The notes below the pieces were generated by a model. It did not search any database and was not told where the DNA came from. It worked only from the letters and a program-made list of their open reading frames with translations. A DNA stretch of 64,000 nt from Allopusillimonas sp048270225 (GTDB taxonomy: Bacteria > Pseudomonadota > Gammaproteobacteria > Burkholderiales > Burkholderiaceae_B): assembly GCA_048270225.1 (NCBI GenBank), contig JBLWTG010000005.1:248001-312000 (forward strand). Reading direction: 5' to 3'. Positions 32,698 to 44,294 of the stretch are shown here, one piece after another; within the stretch, counting starts at the first letter, position 1; the number at the start of each line of letters is the position of its first letter. Made by a program: the position numbers and the translations under genes.

Positions 32698-34998
32698 TTA
32701 AGGCAGCGTTAGCTGGCCCGCTTCCTGCTGTGCGTCCACTACGGCCAGCGCCGTCATGTTGACGATGCGGCGTACGGTGGAGCTGGTGGTCAGGATGTGC
32801 ACAGGCCGTGCCGCGCCCAGCAGGACCGGCCCCATGGCAACGCCATTGCTGCCCGTCATCTTCAGCATGTTGTAGGTGATGTTGCCGGTGTCCAGATTGG
32901 GCGTGATCAGCAGGTTGGCTGGTCCCTTGAGGGTGGAATCGGGGAAGGCCTTCAGGCGGATTTTTTCGGACAGGGCCGAGTCGGCATGCATTTCGCCGTC
33001 CACTTCCAGTGCGGGCGCCATCTCGGCCAGCAGCTCGCGCGCCTTGGCCATTTTGCGGGACGAGGCGGTGGAGCGGCTGCCGAAGTTGGAGTGCGACAGC
33101 AGCGCCACCTTGGGCGTGACGCCAAAGCGCTGCATTTCCTGGGCTGCCTGCAGGGTCATGTCGGCAATCTGTTCGGCGGTGGGATCTTCGTTGACATGCG
33201 TGTCGCAGATGAACAGGGTCTGGGTAGGCAGCATGAGTACATTCATGGCTGCAAAGGTGCTGGCGCCTTGCTTCAGGCCTATGACCTCTTCCACATACTT
33301 GAGCTGGTTGTCGAAGCGGCTGCTGACGCCGCAGATCATGGCATCGGCGTCGCCGCGCTGCAGCAGCATCACGCCGATCAGCGAGTTGTGCTTGCGCACC
33401 ATGGCCTTGGCGATTTCCGGCGTGATGCCGTCGCGGCCCTTCATCTTGTAGTAAGCCGACCAGGTTTCATTGAACCGGGCATCGTCTTCGGGATCCACTA
33501 CCTCGAAGTCGGTGCCGGCAGCCAGGCGCAGGCCGAATTTTTCGATGCGCATGTTGATGACAGCAGGGCGCCCGACCAGGATGGGGAAGCCGATTTTCTC
33601 GTCCACAATGGTTTGCGCTGCACGCAGCACCCGCTCGTCCTCGCCGTCTGCATAAATGACGCGCTTGGGTGCGCTCTTGGCCTGCATGAACAATGGACGC
33701 ATGAGCTGGCCGGTGTGGTAGACCAGGCTCATGAGCTTTTGCCGATAGGCTTCCAGGTCTTCAATGGGGCGGCGCGCCACGCCGGATGCGGCGGCGGCCT
33801 CTGCAACCGCCGGGGCGATCTTGACAATCAGGCGCGAATCGAAAGGCTTGGGAATGATGTATTCCGGGCCGAAGGAAAGCTCCTGGCCGGCGTAGGCAGT
33901 GGCGACCTCATCGTTCTGCTCGGCTTCGGCCAGTTCGGCAATGGCCTTGACGCAGGCCAGCTTCATTTCTTCGTTGATCACGGTGGCGCCGGCATCGAGC
34001 GCGCCTCGGAAGATGAAGGGGAAGCACAGGACGTTGTTTACCTGGTTCGGGTAGTCGGAGCGGCCCGTGGCGATAATGCAATCGGGGCGGGCGGCCTTGG
34101 CGACTTCGGGCCGGATTTCGGGCTCGGGATTGGCCAGGGCCAGGATCAGCGGGCTGACGGCCATGGTCTTGACCATGTCTGCGGTCAGCACGCCGGGGGC
34201 GGAGCAGCCCAGAAAGACGTCGGCGTCGCGGCAGACGTCGGCAAGCGTGCTGGCTTCGGTCTTTTGAGCATAGCGTGCCTTGTTGGGCTCCATATTGCCC
34301 TCGCGGCCTTCGCGGATGACGCCTCGCGAGTCCACGACATATATATTGCTGCGCTGCACACCCAGGTGAACCAGCAGGTCCAGACAGGCGATGGCGGCGG
34401 CGCCGGCGCCTGAGCACACCAGTTTGACCTGGCCGATCTGCTTGTTCACGACTTTCAGGCCGTTAATGATGGCCGCTGCGGAAATAATGGCAGTACCGTG
34501 CTGATCATCATGGAAGACAGGGATTTTCATGCGTTCGCGCAGCTTCTTTTCTATGTAGAAGCACTCGGGCGCCTTGATGTCTTCGAGGTTGATGCCGCCC
34601 AGGGTGGGTTCGAGCGCGGCGATGATGTCGACCAGCTTGTCCGGGTCGGTTTCGGCCAGTTCGATGTCAAAGACGTCGATTCCCGCGAATTTCTTGAACA
34701 GGCAGCCTTTGCCTTCCATCACGGGCTTGGCCGCCAGCGGGCCTATATTGCCCAGGCCCAGCACAGCGGTGCCGTTGGTGATCACGCCGACAAGATTGGA
34801 GCGGGAAGTGTAGAGCGAGGCGGCATCTTCACCTTCGGCGTGGATGGTGGTGCAGGCCACGGCAACGCCGGGAGAATACGCGAGCGACAGGTCATCCTGG
34901 TTGGCCAGAGGCTTGGTCGGCATGACGGAAATCTTGCCCGGCACCGGGTTCGCGTGATAGTCCAGGGCCAGCTTGGCCAGATCGGCGTTGGCATCCAT
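32698..34998 (-). CDS. maeB: NADP-dependent malic enzyme with phosphotransacetylase-like domain
   Basis: MaeB decarboxylates malate to pyruvate with NADP+, giving a gluconeogenic/NADPH outlet from the TCA cycle. The 766-aa chain has the malic enzyme half (residues ~1-425) with SLAYSPGVAVAC, GTAVLGLGNIG and the metal/substrate motif VFHDDQHGTAI. The C-terminal half (~430-766) is phosphotransacetylase-like (KRVIYADGEDERVLRAAQ) and regulates rather than catalyses in MaeB. The ATG at 34998 follows GAGGAG. It is convergent with gltA and divergent from odhA. Confidence 0.96.
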   Translation of the reverse strand: MDANADLAKLALDYHANPVPGKISVMPTKPLANQDDLSLAYSPGVAVACTTIHAEGEDAASLYTSRSNLVGVITNGTAVLGLGNIGPLAAKPVMEGKGCLFKKFAGIDVFDIELAETDPDKLVDIIAALEPTLGGINLEDIKAPECFYIEKKLRERMKIPVFHDDQHGTAIISAAAIINGLKVVNKQIGQVKLVCSGAGAAAIACLDLLVHLGVQRSNIYVVDSRGVIREGREGNMEPNKARYAQKTEASTLADVCRDADVFLGCSAPGVLTADMVKTMAVSPLILALANPEPEIRPEVAKAARPDCIIATGRSDYPNQVNNVLCFPFIFRGALDAGATVINEEMKLACVKAIAELAEAEQNDEVATAYAGQELSFGPEYIIPKPFDSRLIVKIAPAVAEAAAASGVARRPIEDLEAYRQKLMSLVYHTGQLMRPLFMQAKSAPKRVIYADGEDERVLRAAQTIVDEKIGFPILVGRPAVINMRIEKFGLRLAAGTDFEVVDPEDDARFNETWSAYYKMKGRDGITPEIAKAMVRKHNSLIGVMLLQRGDADAMICGVSSRFDNQLKYVEEVIGLKQGASTFAAMNVLMLPTQTLFICDTHVNEDPTAEQIADMTLQAAQEMQRFGVTPKVALLSHSNFGSRSTASSRKMAKARELLAEMAPALEVDGEMHADSALSEKIRLKAFPDSTLKGPANLLITPNLDTGNITYNMLKMTGSNGVAMGPVLLGAARPVHILTTSSTVRRIVNMTALAVVDAQQEAGQLTLP

Positions 34999-35341
34999 AG
35001 GTGAAACTCCTCGAATTGCAAAAATATAAACTTGTCTTCCGGCGGGCCGGGGCGGGGAGCAATACTATACCGAAGATACCCGTGCCTGGGATGCGCCACT
35101 GGCTATACCGGCTATGGGCGGGTGTTTGTTATAGCCAACGCTTTCCAGTTTAAGGCCTTGTTTTCGGGCTGCGGGCTTATCCCGTTATCGCTTCAAGGGT
35201 ATACTAGCCGGAATACGGCTTATTAGGCGTCGTACCGTTGCCTTCTGCCCCCCCGCTATCCGCTAACCGGTCTGGCCGTGTCGCGGAAGGTTGTCCTGCA
35301 TCATAACGAGCGAGACGCTCGGTCAGGTGAAGCGTATATCT
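34999..35341. other. maeB-odhA divergent intergenic region
   Basis: This 343-bp gap holds the leaders of two divergent genes. On the plus strand TATACT at 35200-35205 resembles a -10 box with GGG before it (extended form), and a CGAGCG/CGCTCG hairpin (35307-35321) lies in the presumed odhA leader. No small gene is convincing here, and the shared TCTTATATAAGA palindrome is absent. Confidence 0.5.
35307..35321 (+). other. Small hairpin in the odhA leader
   Basis: A 6-bp perfect stem CGAGCG-AGA-CGCTCG ends 20 bases before the odhA ATG, just before the AGGTGA ribosome site. It could tune translation, but the stem is short. Confidence 0.35.
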
Positions 35342-38212
35342 ATGTCATCGGAAAAAGAACTTTTATCCAACTCTTACCTGTTCGGTAGCAATGCCCCCTA
35401 TGTCGAGGAACTCTACGAGTCTTACCTTGACCATCCTGGCTCGGTGCCAGAGCAGTGGCGCAGCTATTTCGATCAGCTCCAACATCTTCCCGCAACCGAT
35501 GGCAATGAGGCGACCCGTGATCGCGCTCATGCGCCTGTCGTGGAATCCTTTGCGCAGCGTGCCAGGGCAAACGCCTTTGCAACGCCGGCCAGCAAGAATG
35601 ATCTTGCCGTGGCCAGCAAGCAAGTCTACGTTCAAAGCATTATCGCTGCCTATCGTTCACTGGGCGTACGCTTTGCCGACCTCGATCCGCTCAAGCGCCA
35701 GGATCGCCCCAGTATTCCCGAACTCGATCCAGGCTCCTACGGCCTGACCGAAGCCGATCTCGACCAGGTCTACGCGGCCAGCAACACGTATTTCACCAAA
35801 GCCGACACCATGACCATGCGCGACATGCTCAAGGCCTTGCGTGATACCTATTGCGGCAGCATCGGCGTCGAGTTCATGCATATCTCTGATCCCGCCGCCA
35901 AGCGCTGGATCCAGGAACGTCTGGAATCCACCCTGGGCCTGCCCAGCTTTCCGCCCGAGCGCAAGCGCCACATCCTGCAACAGGTGACCGAAGCCGAAGG
36001 CCTTGAGCGCTTCCTGCATACCAAGTACGTCGGCCAGAAGCGTTTCTCCCTCGAAGGCGGGGAAAGCTTCATCGCCGCCATGGATGAAGTCGTGCATCAT
36101 GCCGGCGACAATGGCGTCCAGGAAATCGTCGTAGGCATGGCCCATCGCGGCCGTCTGAACATGCTGGTGAACATCATGGGCAAAATGCCTGCTGACCTGT
36201 TCGCCGAGTTTGAAGGCAAGCATGCCGAAGGCCTGACCGACGGCGACGTCAAGTACCACAACGGCTTTTCCAGCGACCTTTCCACCCGCGGCGGCCCGGT
36301 TCACCTGTCGCTTGCATTCAACCCGTCCCACCTCGAAATCGTCAACCCCGTGGTCGAAGGCAGCGTGCGCGCCCGCCAGGATCGCCGCAACGACGAGGAA
36401 GGCAATCAGGTGCTGCCTGTACTGGTGCATGGCGACGCGGCCTTTGCAGGGCAGGGCGTGGTCATGGAAACCCTTAATCTTGCGCAGACGCGCGGTTACG
36501 GTACCGGCGGCACTCTGCATATCGTCATCAACAACCAGATCGGTTTCACGACCTCCGACCCGCGCGATACCCGCTCCACGCTGTATTGCACCGACGTGGT
36601 CAAAATGATCGAGGCGCCGGTATTCCACGTGAACGGCGACGATCCCGAAGCCGTGGTCTACGTAACGCAGCTGGCGCTCGATTACCGCATGACATTCCAC
36701 CACGATGTCGTCGTCGATATCGTGTGCTTCCGCAAGCTCGGCCACAACGAGCAGGATACGCCCTCGCTCACCCAGCCGCTGATGTACAAGCGCATCGGCA
36801 CGCATCCCGGTACCCGCAAGGTATATGCCGACAAGCTGGTGGCCCAGGGCGTCCTGGCCGAGGCCGAACCTGACCAGATGGTCAAGGATTACCGTCAGCT
36901 CATGGAAGACGGCCAGCGCACCATAGAACCGGTGCTCACCGATTACAAGAACAAGTATTCGACCGACTGGACAGCCTTTCTTGGCGCCAAATGGACAGAT
37001 CAGGCCGATACCGCGGTTCCCCTGACCGAGCTCACACGCATCGGTGAACGCATCACCACGCTGCCGGAAAACTTTACCGTGCATACGCTGGTCAACAAGC
37101 TGCTGAACGACCGCCGCAAAATGGCGCACGGCGAGCAGAACGTCGACTGGGGCATGGGCGAACATCTGGCCTTTGCCACGCTGGTGGCTAGCGGCTATGC
37201 GATCCGCATCACCGGCCAGGATTCAGGCCGCGGTACATTCACTCACCGCCACGCGGTGCTGCACGACCAGAAGCGCGAGCGCTGGAATGACGGCACCTAT
37301 ATCCCGCTGCAGAATGTCTCGGACAACCAGGCGCCTTTCACGGTGATCGACTCGGTCTTGTCCGAAGAAGCCGTACTGGCGTTCGAGTATGGATACTCCA
37401 CGGCCGAGCCTAACACGCTCACCATCTGGGAAGCGCAGTTCGGCGACTTCGTCAACGGTGCGCAGGTCGTGATCGACCAGTTCATCAGTTCGGGCGAAGC
37501 CAAGTGGGGCCGTCAGTGCGGCCTGACGCTGATGCTGCCGCACGGCTACGAAGGGCAGGGTCCTGAACACTCCTCAGCCCGCATCGAGCGCTTCCTGCAA
37601 CTGTGCGCCGACAACAACATCCAGGCTGTTCAGCCCAGCAACGGTTCGCAGATATTCCATGTGCTGCGTCGCCAGATGATCCGTCCTTTCCGCAAGCCGC
37701 TGGTCATCTTTACGCCCAAGTCGCTGCTGCGCAACAAGGCGGCCACCTCGCCCTTGTCCGACCTGGCCACAGGCCAGTTCCTGCCGGTTATCGGCGAAGT
37801 GGACGAGTCCATAGCGGCCGACGGCGTCAAGCGCGTGCTGGTATGTTCCGGCAAGGTCTATTACGATATTGTTCATGCGCGCGACGAGGCCGGGCGCAAG
37901 GATGTGGCCATTCTGCGCGTCGAACAGCTGTATCCGTTCGCGCACAAGGCCTTCCAGGCTGAACTCGAGAAGTACGCCAACCTGAAGGAAATTGTCTGGG
38001 TTCAGGACGAACCCCAGAATCAGGGTCCGTGGTTCTATGTCCAGCATCATCTGTACGAGAACATGGCCGATGGCCAGAAGCTGGGCTATGCAGGCCGTCC
38101 GGCTTCCGCGTCGCCGGCAGTGGGCTATCTTGCCAAGCACCAGGAGCAGCAGCGCAATCTGCTTGAGCAGGCGCTGGCGGCCCGGTTCAAGGGCTTCATG
38201 CTGACCAAGTAA
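35342..38212 (+). CDS. odhA: 2-oxoglutarate dehydrogenase E1 component
   Basis: Thiamine-diphosphate E1 subunit (also called sucA), 956 aa, decarboxylates 2-oxoglutarate. The start ATG 35342 follows AGGTGA; a GTG five codons earlier (35327) is a possible alternative. The N-terminal SSEKELLSNSYLFGSNAPYVEELY is the E2-binding peptide of E1o. ThDP and active-site motifs include GMAHRGRLNML (~residues 264-274), the VLVHGDAAFAGQGVV block (~360-374) and NNQIGFTT (~396). The C-terminal transketolase-like domain has LPHGYEGQGPEHSSARIER (~735-753). The gene is 40 bp before odhB. Confidence 0.97.
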   Translation: MSSEKELLSNSYLFGSNAPYVEELYESYLDHPGSVPEQWRSYFDQLQHLPATDGNEATRDRAHAPVVESFAQRARANAFATPASKNDLAVASKQVYVQSIIAAYRSLGVRFADLDPLKRQDRPSIPELDPGSYGLTEADLDQVYAASNTYFTKADTMTMRDMLKALRDTYCGSIGVEFMHISDPAAKRWIQERLESTLGLPSFPPERKRHILQQVTEAEGLERFLHTKYVGQKRFSLEGGESFIAAMDEVVHHAGDNGVQEIVVGMAHRGRLNMLVNIMGKMPADLFAEFEGKHAEGLTDGDVKYHNGFSSDLSTRGGPVHLSLAFNPSHLEIVNPVVEGSVRARQDRRNDEEGNQVLPVLVHGDAAFAGQGVVMETLNLAQTRGYGTGGTLHIVINNQIGFTTSDPRDTRSTLYCTDVVKMIEAPVFHVNGDDPEAVVYVTQLALDYRMTFHHDVVVDIVCFRKLGHNEQDTPSLTQPLMYKRIGTHPGTRKVYADKLVAQGVLAEAEPDQMVKDYRQLMEDGQRTIEPVLTDYKNKYSTDWTAFLGAKWTDQADTAVPLTELTRIGERITTLPENFTVHTLVNKLLNDRRKMAHGEQNVDWGMGEHLAFATLVASGYAIRITGQDSGRGTFTHRHAVLHDQKRERWNDGTYIPLQNVSDNQAPFTVIDSVLSEEAVLAFEYGYSTAEPNTLTIWEAQFGDFVNGAQVVIDQFISSGEAKWGRQCGLTLMLPHGYEGQGPEHSSARIERFLQLCADNNIQAVQPSNGSQIFHVLRRQMIRPFRKPLVIFTPKSLLRNKAATSPLSDLATGQFLPVIGEVDESIAADGVKRVLVCSGKVYYDIVHARDEAGRKDVAILRVEQLYPFAHKAFQAELEKYANLKEIVWVQDEPQNQGPWFYVQHHLYENMADGQKLGYAGRPASASPAVGYLAKHQEQQRNLLEQALAARFKGFMLTK

Positions 38213-38252
38213 TCACGAACTAATACCCTACCCAAATAACGGAATACATATC

Positions 38253-39464
<1,212 letters not shown>

Positions 39465-39489
39465 GCGCATGAGGCCAAGGGCTTGAACC

Positions 39490-39536
39490 GGCCCCGGGGT
39501 GTTGTCCTGCGAAGGAAACGCCGGCCGGGGCCTTTT
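39490..39536 (+). terminator. Weak terminator-like hairpin between odhB and lpdA
   Basis: GGCCCCGG (39490-39497) pairs with CCGGGGCC (39525-39532), followed by TTTT, with a ~27-nt loop. It may partly end odhAB transcripts before lpdA, which is 179 bp downstream. The long loop makes this uncertain. Confidence 0.45.
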
Positions 39537-39642
39537 CAAGTTTGTTCATCTGTCCGGGCGGAGTGCGGCGCGTGGCTGTCGCGCTTGCCTGACACGCAGG
39601 CTCTGCGTAGCCTGTGGCTAACTTTTCCTATCGAGAAACAAT

Positions 39643-41070
<1,428 letters not shown>

Positions 41071-41102
41071 TTGCCCAGGAGCGTGCGTAGCACGACCATG
41101 TA

Positions 41103-41129
41103 AAAGGGCGAGCGGTGGGCTCGCCCTTT
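41103..41129 (+). terminator. Terminator after lpdA
   Basis: A perfect 10-bp stem AAAGGGCGAG / CTCGCCCTTT with a 7-nt loop, 32 bp past the lpdA stop. The T-run is inside the stem end (CCCTTTCTGCTTT), giving a moderate intrinsic terminator. Confidence 0.8.
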
Positions 41130-41148
41130 CTGCTTTACGGACCGTTTT

Positions 41149-42240
41149 ATGAATGTACGCGAGTATTACCAGAAAACCTTGCAGGAGCGCGGTTACCAGT
41201 CCGACGAAGCACAGTTGGCAGCCGTCAACCGTCTGCAGCAGTATTACGATGACTGGATCAATTTCAAGAAGGCGCGCTCATCGACGCTCAAGAAAATCCT
41301 GAAGCGCCCGACAGTGCCGCGCGGGGTTTATATGTGGGGCGGCGTGGGCCGGGGCAAGAGCTTTCTGATGGATGCCTTTTATCTCATGGTTCCGGTCAAG
41401 CGCAAGACACGGGTGCATTTTCACGAGTTCATGCGCAGCGTGCACCACGAACTGGACGCTGTGCGCGGACAGCAGGATCCGCTCGATGAAGTGGCGCGCC
41501 GCATCGCCAAGCGCTACCGCCTGATCTGCTTTGATGAGTTCCATGTGTCCGATGTGGCCGACGCGATGATTCTGTATCGGCTGTTGCTCGGGCTGTTCGA
41601 GCACGGCACATCTTTTGTGATGACGTCCAACTACGAGCCATCCACGCTATACCCTGACGGCCTGCACCGCGACCGTGTCCTGCCAGCCATCAAGCTCATA
41701 CAGCAGCGTATGGACGTCATGAATGTCGATGTGGGTACCGACTATCGCCGCCGCGCCCTTGAGCAGGTGCGCATGTATCTCACGCCCATTACCGAGCACA
41801 CCGATGTCGAATTGCAGGAGGTCTTCGACCGCCTGCTGGATACGGCGCCGCTGGATACGGTGCTGACGGTAGAGAACCGGCAAATCAAGGCCAGGGCGCG
41901 TGGCGGCAGCATTGTATGGTTTGATTTCGCCACGCTGTGCGGCGGTCCCCGGTCGCAGAACGATTACCTGGATCTGGCCAGCCGCTTCAAGACGGTCATC
42001 CTGTCCGATGTGCCCAAAATGGCGGCGCGGGATGCGTCCGAGGCCCGACGCTTTACCTGGCTGATCGATGTGTTCTACGACCACAAAATCAAGCTGGTCA
42101 TGTCGGCGCAGTGTCCCGCCGATGAACTCTACACGCAGGGACCCATGGCCACCGAATTCCATCGTACGGTGTCGCGTATTCTGGAGATGCAGTCGCGCGA
42201 ATACCTTGACGAAGAGCAACGTGCGGCCGTTGTCCTGTAG
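41149..42240 (+). CDS. zapE: Cell division protein ZapE (AFG1-like ATPase)
   Basis: AFG1/ZapE ATPase, 363 aa, associates with FtsZ rings and is needed under stress or low oxygen in E. coli. Start ATG 41149 (MNVREYYQKTLQERGYQSD). Walker A is GGVGRGKSFLMDAF (~residues 64-77), Walker B is LICFDEFHVSDVADAM (~125-140), and sensor-like FVMTSNYEPSTLYPDGLHRD follows (~159-178). The start lies close to the lpdA terminator, so it is probably a separate unit. Its position after odhA-odhB-lpdA recurs in the Alcaligenaceae genomes I know. Confidence 0.93.
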   Translation: MNVREYYQKTLQERGYQSDEAQLAAVNRLQQYYDDWINFKKARSSTLKKILKRPTVPRGVYMWGGVGRGKSFLMDAFYLMVPVKRKTRVHFHEFMRSVHHELDAVRGQQDPLDEVARRIAKRYRLICFDEFHVSDVADAMILYRLLLGLFEHGTSFVMTSNYEPSTLYPDGLHRDRVLPAIKLIQQRMDVMNVDVGTDYRRRALEQVRMYLTPITEHTDVELQEVFDRLLDTAPLDTVLTVENRQIKARARGGSIVWFDFATLCGGPRSQNDYLDLASRFKTVILSDVPKMAARDASEARRFTWLIDVFYDHKIKLVMSAQCPADELYTQGPMATEFHRTVSRILEMQSREYLDEEQRAAVVL

Positions 42241-42370
42241 TCTGCGGCATCCAGCTGGACGACATGCGCTGCAGGCGCAGCGCATGCGCCTACAATGTAG
42301 TCCGGCCAGGGGCTGTTCGCAGCCGTCCCGCGCATATCACTCTTACCGTTCTCAATACTGAGCGCCAACT

Positions 42371-43711
42371 ATGAATACCCGAGTACTTACCGGCATTACC
42401 ACCTCCGGCACGCCACATCTGGGCAACTATGCCGGCGCCATCCGTCCTTCCATTCAGGCCAGCACCCAGCCTGGCGTGGATGCGTTCTATTTCATGGCGG
42501 ACTATCACGCCCTGATAAAGTGCGACGACCCGCAACGCATTGCCCGCTCACGGCTGGAGATTGCCGCCACCTGGCTGGCTGGGGGGCTGGATCCTGAGCG
42601 TGTCACGTTCTACCGGCAGTCTGATATCCCCGAGATTCCCGAGTTGTGCTGGATGCTGACCTGCGTCACACCCAAGGGCCTGATGAACCGGGCGCATGCC
42701 TACAAGGCCTCGGTGGACCAGAACCTTGCGCGCGGCGTCGAGCCTGACGACGGCGTGACGATGGGCCTGTTCTCCTATCCTGTGCTGATGGCCGCGGACA
42801 TCCTGCTGTTCAATGCCAACAAAGTGCCTGTCGGCCGCGATCAGATCCAGCATCTGGAGATGGCGCGCGATATTGCGCAGCGCTTCAATCATCTGTATGG
42901 CGGCGGGAAGGATTTCTTCGTGCTGCCCGAAGTGCAGATCGACGAAGATGTCGCCACCTTGCCTGGCCTGGACGGACGCAAGATGTCCAAAAGCTACGAC
43001 AATACCATTCCCTTGTTCGAAGGCGGCGCCAAGGCCCTGCAGGCTGCGGTGATGCGCATCGTTACCGACTCGCGGGAGCCGGGTGAACCCAAGGACGCCG
43101 AAAATTCGCACTTGTATACCCTGTACCGCGCTTTTGCCAATGCCTCGCAGGCCAGCGATTTTCGTCGCCAGCTTGAGACAGGCATGGGATGGGGGGATGC
43201 AAAAAAATTCCTTTGCGCGCATCTCGAACAGACGCTGGCCCCCATGCGTGAACGGTATGTCGATCTGATGGCGCATCCGGGCCACATCGAGGATGTTCTG
43301 CAAGCCGGTGCGGAGAAAGCCCGCAAGCTTTCCCGGCCGCTGATGGAACAATTGCGAGAGGCCGTCGGGCTGCGTACGACCGCCCCCCTGTCTGGCGGCG
43401 GCAAAGCCGTTCAGAAAAAACAGAAAAACAAATCGGCTCGTTTTGTGAGCTTTCGCGATGAAGCCGACAGGTTTCGTTTCCGTCTGCTGGCGGCAGATGG
43501 GCAGGAGCTGCTCTTGTCCGAACCCTTTGACGATCCGAAGGCGGCGCGCGCCGTCACGGAGGTGCTCAAGGGCCAGCCCCTGAATGGCCTGGCGACGGAA
43601 GAAGACGGAATGGTAAGCGTACGCGTGGAAGGCGAGCTTGTCAGCCGTTTCGAAACCGCGCTGCTGCCCATGGTGCGCGATGCGATTGCGGGGATGTCGT
43701 CGCAGGATTGA
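42371..43711 (+). CDS. trpS: Tryptophanyl-tRNA synthetase with C-terminal extension
   Basis: Class Ic synthetase charging tRNA-Trp, 446 aa, about 100 longer than the ~335-aa E. coli enzyme. The Rossmann core (~residues 1-335) has the HIGH-type motif SGTPHLGNYAGA (~12-23) and KMSKS in DGRKMSKSYDN (~202-212). After a Lys-rich linker (KAVQKKQKNKSARF, ~350) an extra domain follows (~365-440) with RFRFRLLAADGQELLLSEPF and EDGMVSVRVEGELVSRF. Its start resembles the YegP/DUF1508 fold in pattern, but that is only a visual impression. The synthetase core is clear. Confidence 0.95.
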   Translation: MNTRVLTGITTSGTPHLGNYAGAIRPSIQASTQPGVDAFYFMADYHALIKCDDPQRIARSRLEIAATWLAGGLDPERVTFYRQSDIPEIPELCWMLTCVTPKGLMNRAHAYKASVDQNLARGVEPDDGVTMGLFSYPVLMAADILLFNANKVPVGRDQIQHLEMARDIAQRFNHLYGGGKDFFVLPEVQIDEDVATLPGLDGRKMSKSYDNTIPLFEGGAKALQAAVMRIVTDSREPGEPKDAENSHLYTLYRAFANASQASDFRRQLETGMGWGDAKKFLCAHLEQTLAPMRERYVDLMAHPGHIEDVLQAGAEKARKLSRPLMEQLREAVGLRTTAPLSGGGKAVQKKQKNKSARFVSFRDEADRFRFRLLAADGQELLLSEPFDDPKAARAVTEVLKGQPLNGLATEEDGMVSVRVEGELVSRFETALLPMVRDAIAGMSSQD

Positions 43712-43731
43712 TGGCCTGCGGCGGCAGGCCA
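43712..43731. terminator. Hairpin between convergent trpS and the acidic protein gene
   Basis: An 8-bp stem TGGCCTGC / GCAGGCCA with a 4-nt loop lies directly after the trpS stop and 25 bp past the convergent gene's stop. There is no T-run, so its role as a terminator is uncertain. Confidence 0.4.
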
Positions 43732-43756
43732 CTGCGATGCCCGTGACGGTTAATAC

Positions 43757-44290
43757 CTACTCACACACCTCTGCGCGCAAGCCCAGCGAACTGCACAAGG
43801 CCATGATTTCTTCGACCTGCTCGCGATAGACAAGTACCGCCTGAAAGTCGTTGGTGTAGCTTTCGCCAAAGCTGATCAGGCGGTATTTGGGGTGGTGCGC
43901 CAGCAGTTGTGCATCGAGCCAGCGGTAAAAGTCCGAAATGGTCTCGAAATCGTTGTCGTCGTACGGATAGTCCGGCAGTTGCGGCTGCTCGAAAGCCTCG
44001 GTGATCTGCTCGTAGAGCTCGTCGACGTTGTCTGACACAGAAAAATAATCCTGCAGCTCAACGTAGATGATAAAGGCGGTGACGCCGCTGGGATCGTAGT
44101 GAGCAACTTGTGCAGCGTCTGCGCCATAATGCGTTTGAAGTATGGCTTGGGGCTGATCCAGCGCCTGCATGCAGATTTCCACGATGCGCGAGACTTCGTG
44201 GGTATCCAGGTCGTCGCAGGAGAGCAGTGTGATCAGTCTGCTCAGCTTGGCCTGGGTACAGGCGTCGGCGGTCAGTGGCGTGGGGGACAT
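43757..44290 (-). CDS. Acidic protein of unknown function
   Basis: I do not recognise this 177-aa protein. It starts at ATG 44290 (MSPTPLTADACTQAKL), 4 bp after the tex stop on the same strand, so it is likely translated from the tex transcript. It is strongly acidic with many aromatic residues: FIIYVELQDYFSVSDNVDELYEQI and PDYPYDDNDFETISDFYRWLDAQL. It has no signal peptide, membrane segment or obvious catalytic motif, and reads as alpha/beta, possibly a small nucleic-acid mimic or an adaptor. Codon use matches its neighbours, arguing for a real gene. Confidence 0.72.
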   Translation of the reverse strand: MSPTPLTADACTQAKLSRLITLLSCDDLDTHEVSRIVEICMQALDQPQAILQTHYGADAAQVAHYDPSGVTAFIIYVELQDYFSVSDNVDELYEQITEAFEQPQLPDYPYDDNDFETISDFYRWLDAQLLAHHPKYRLISFGESYTNDFQAVLVYREQVEEIMALCSSLGLRAEVCE

Positions 44291-44294
44291 GGCG

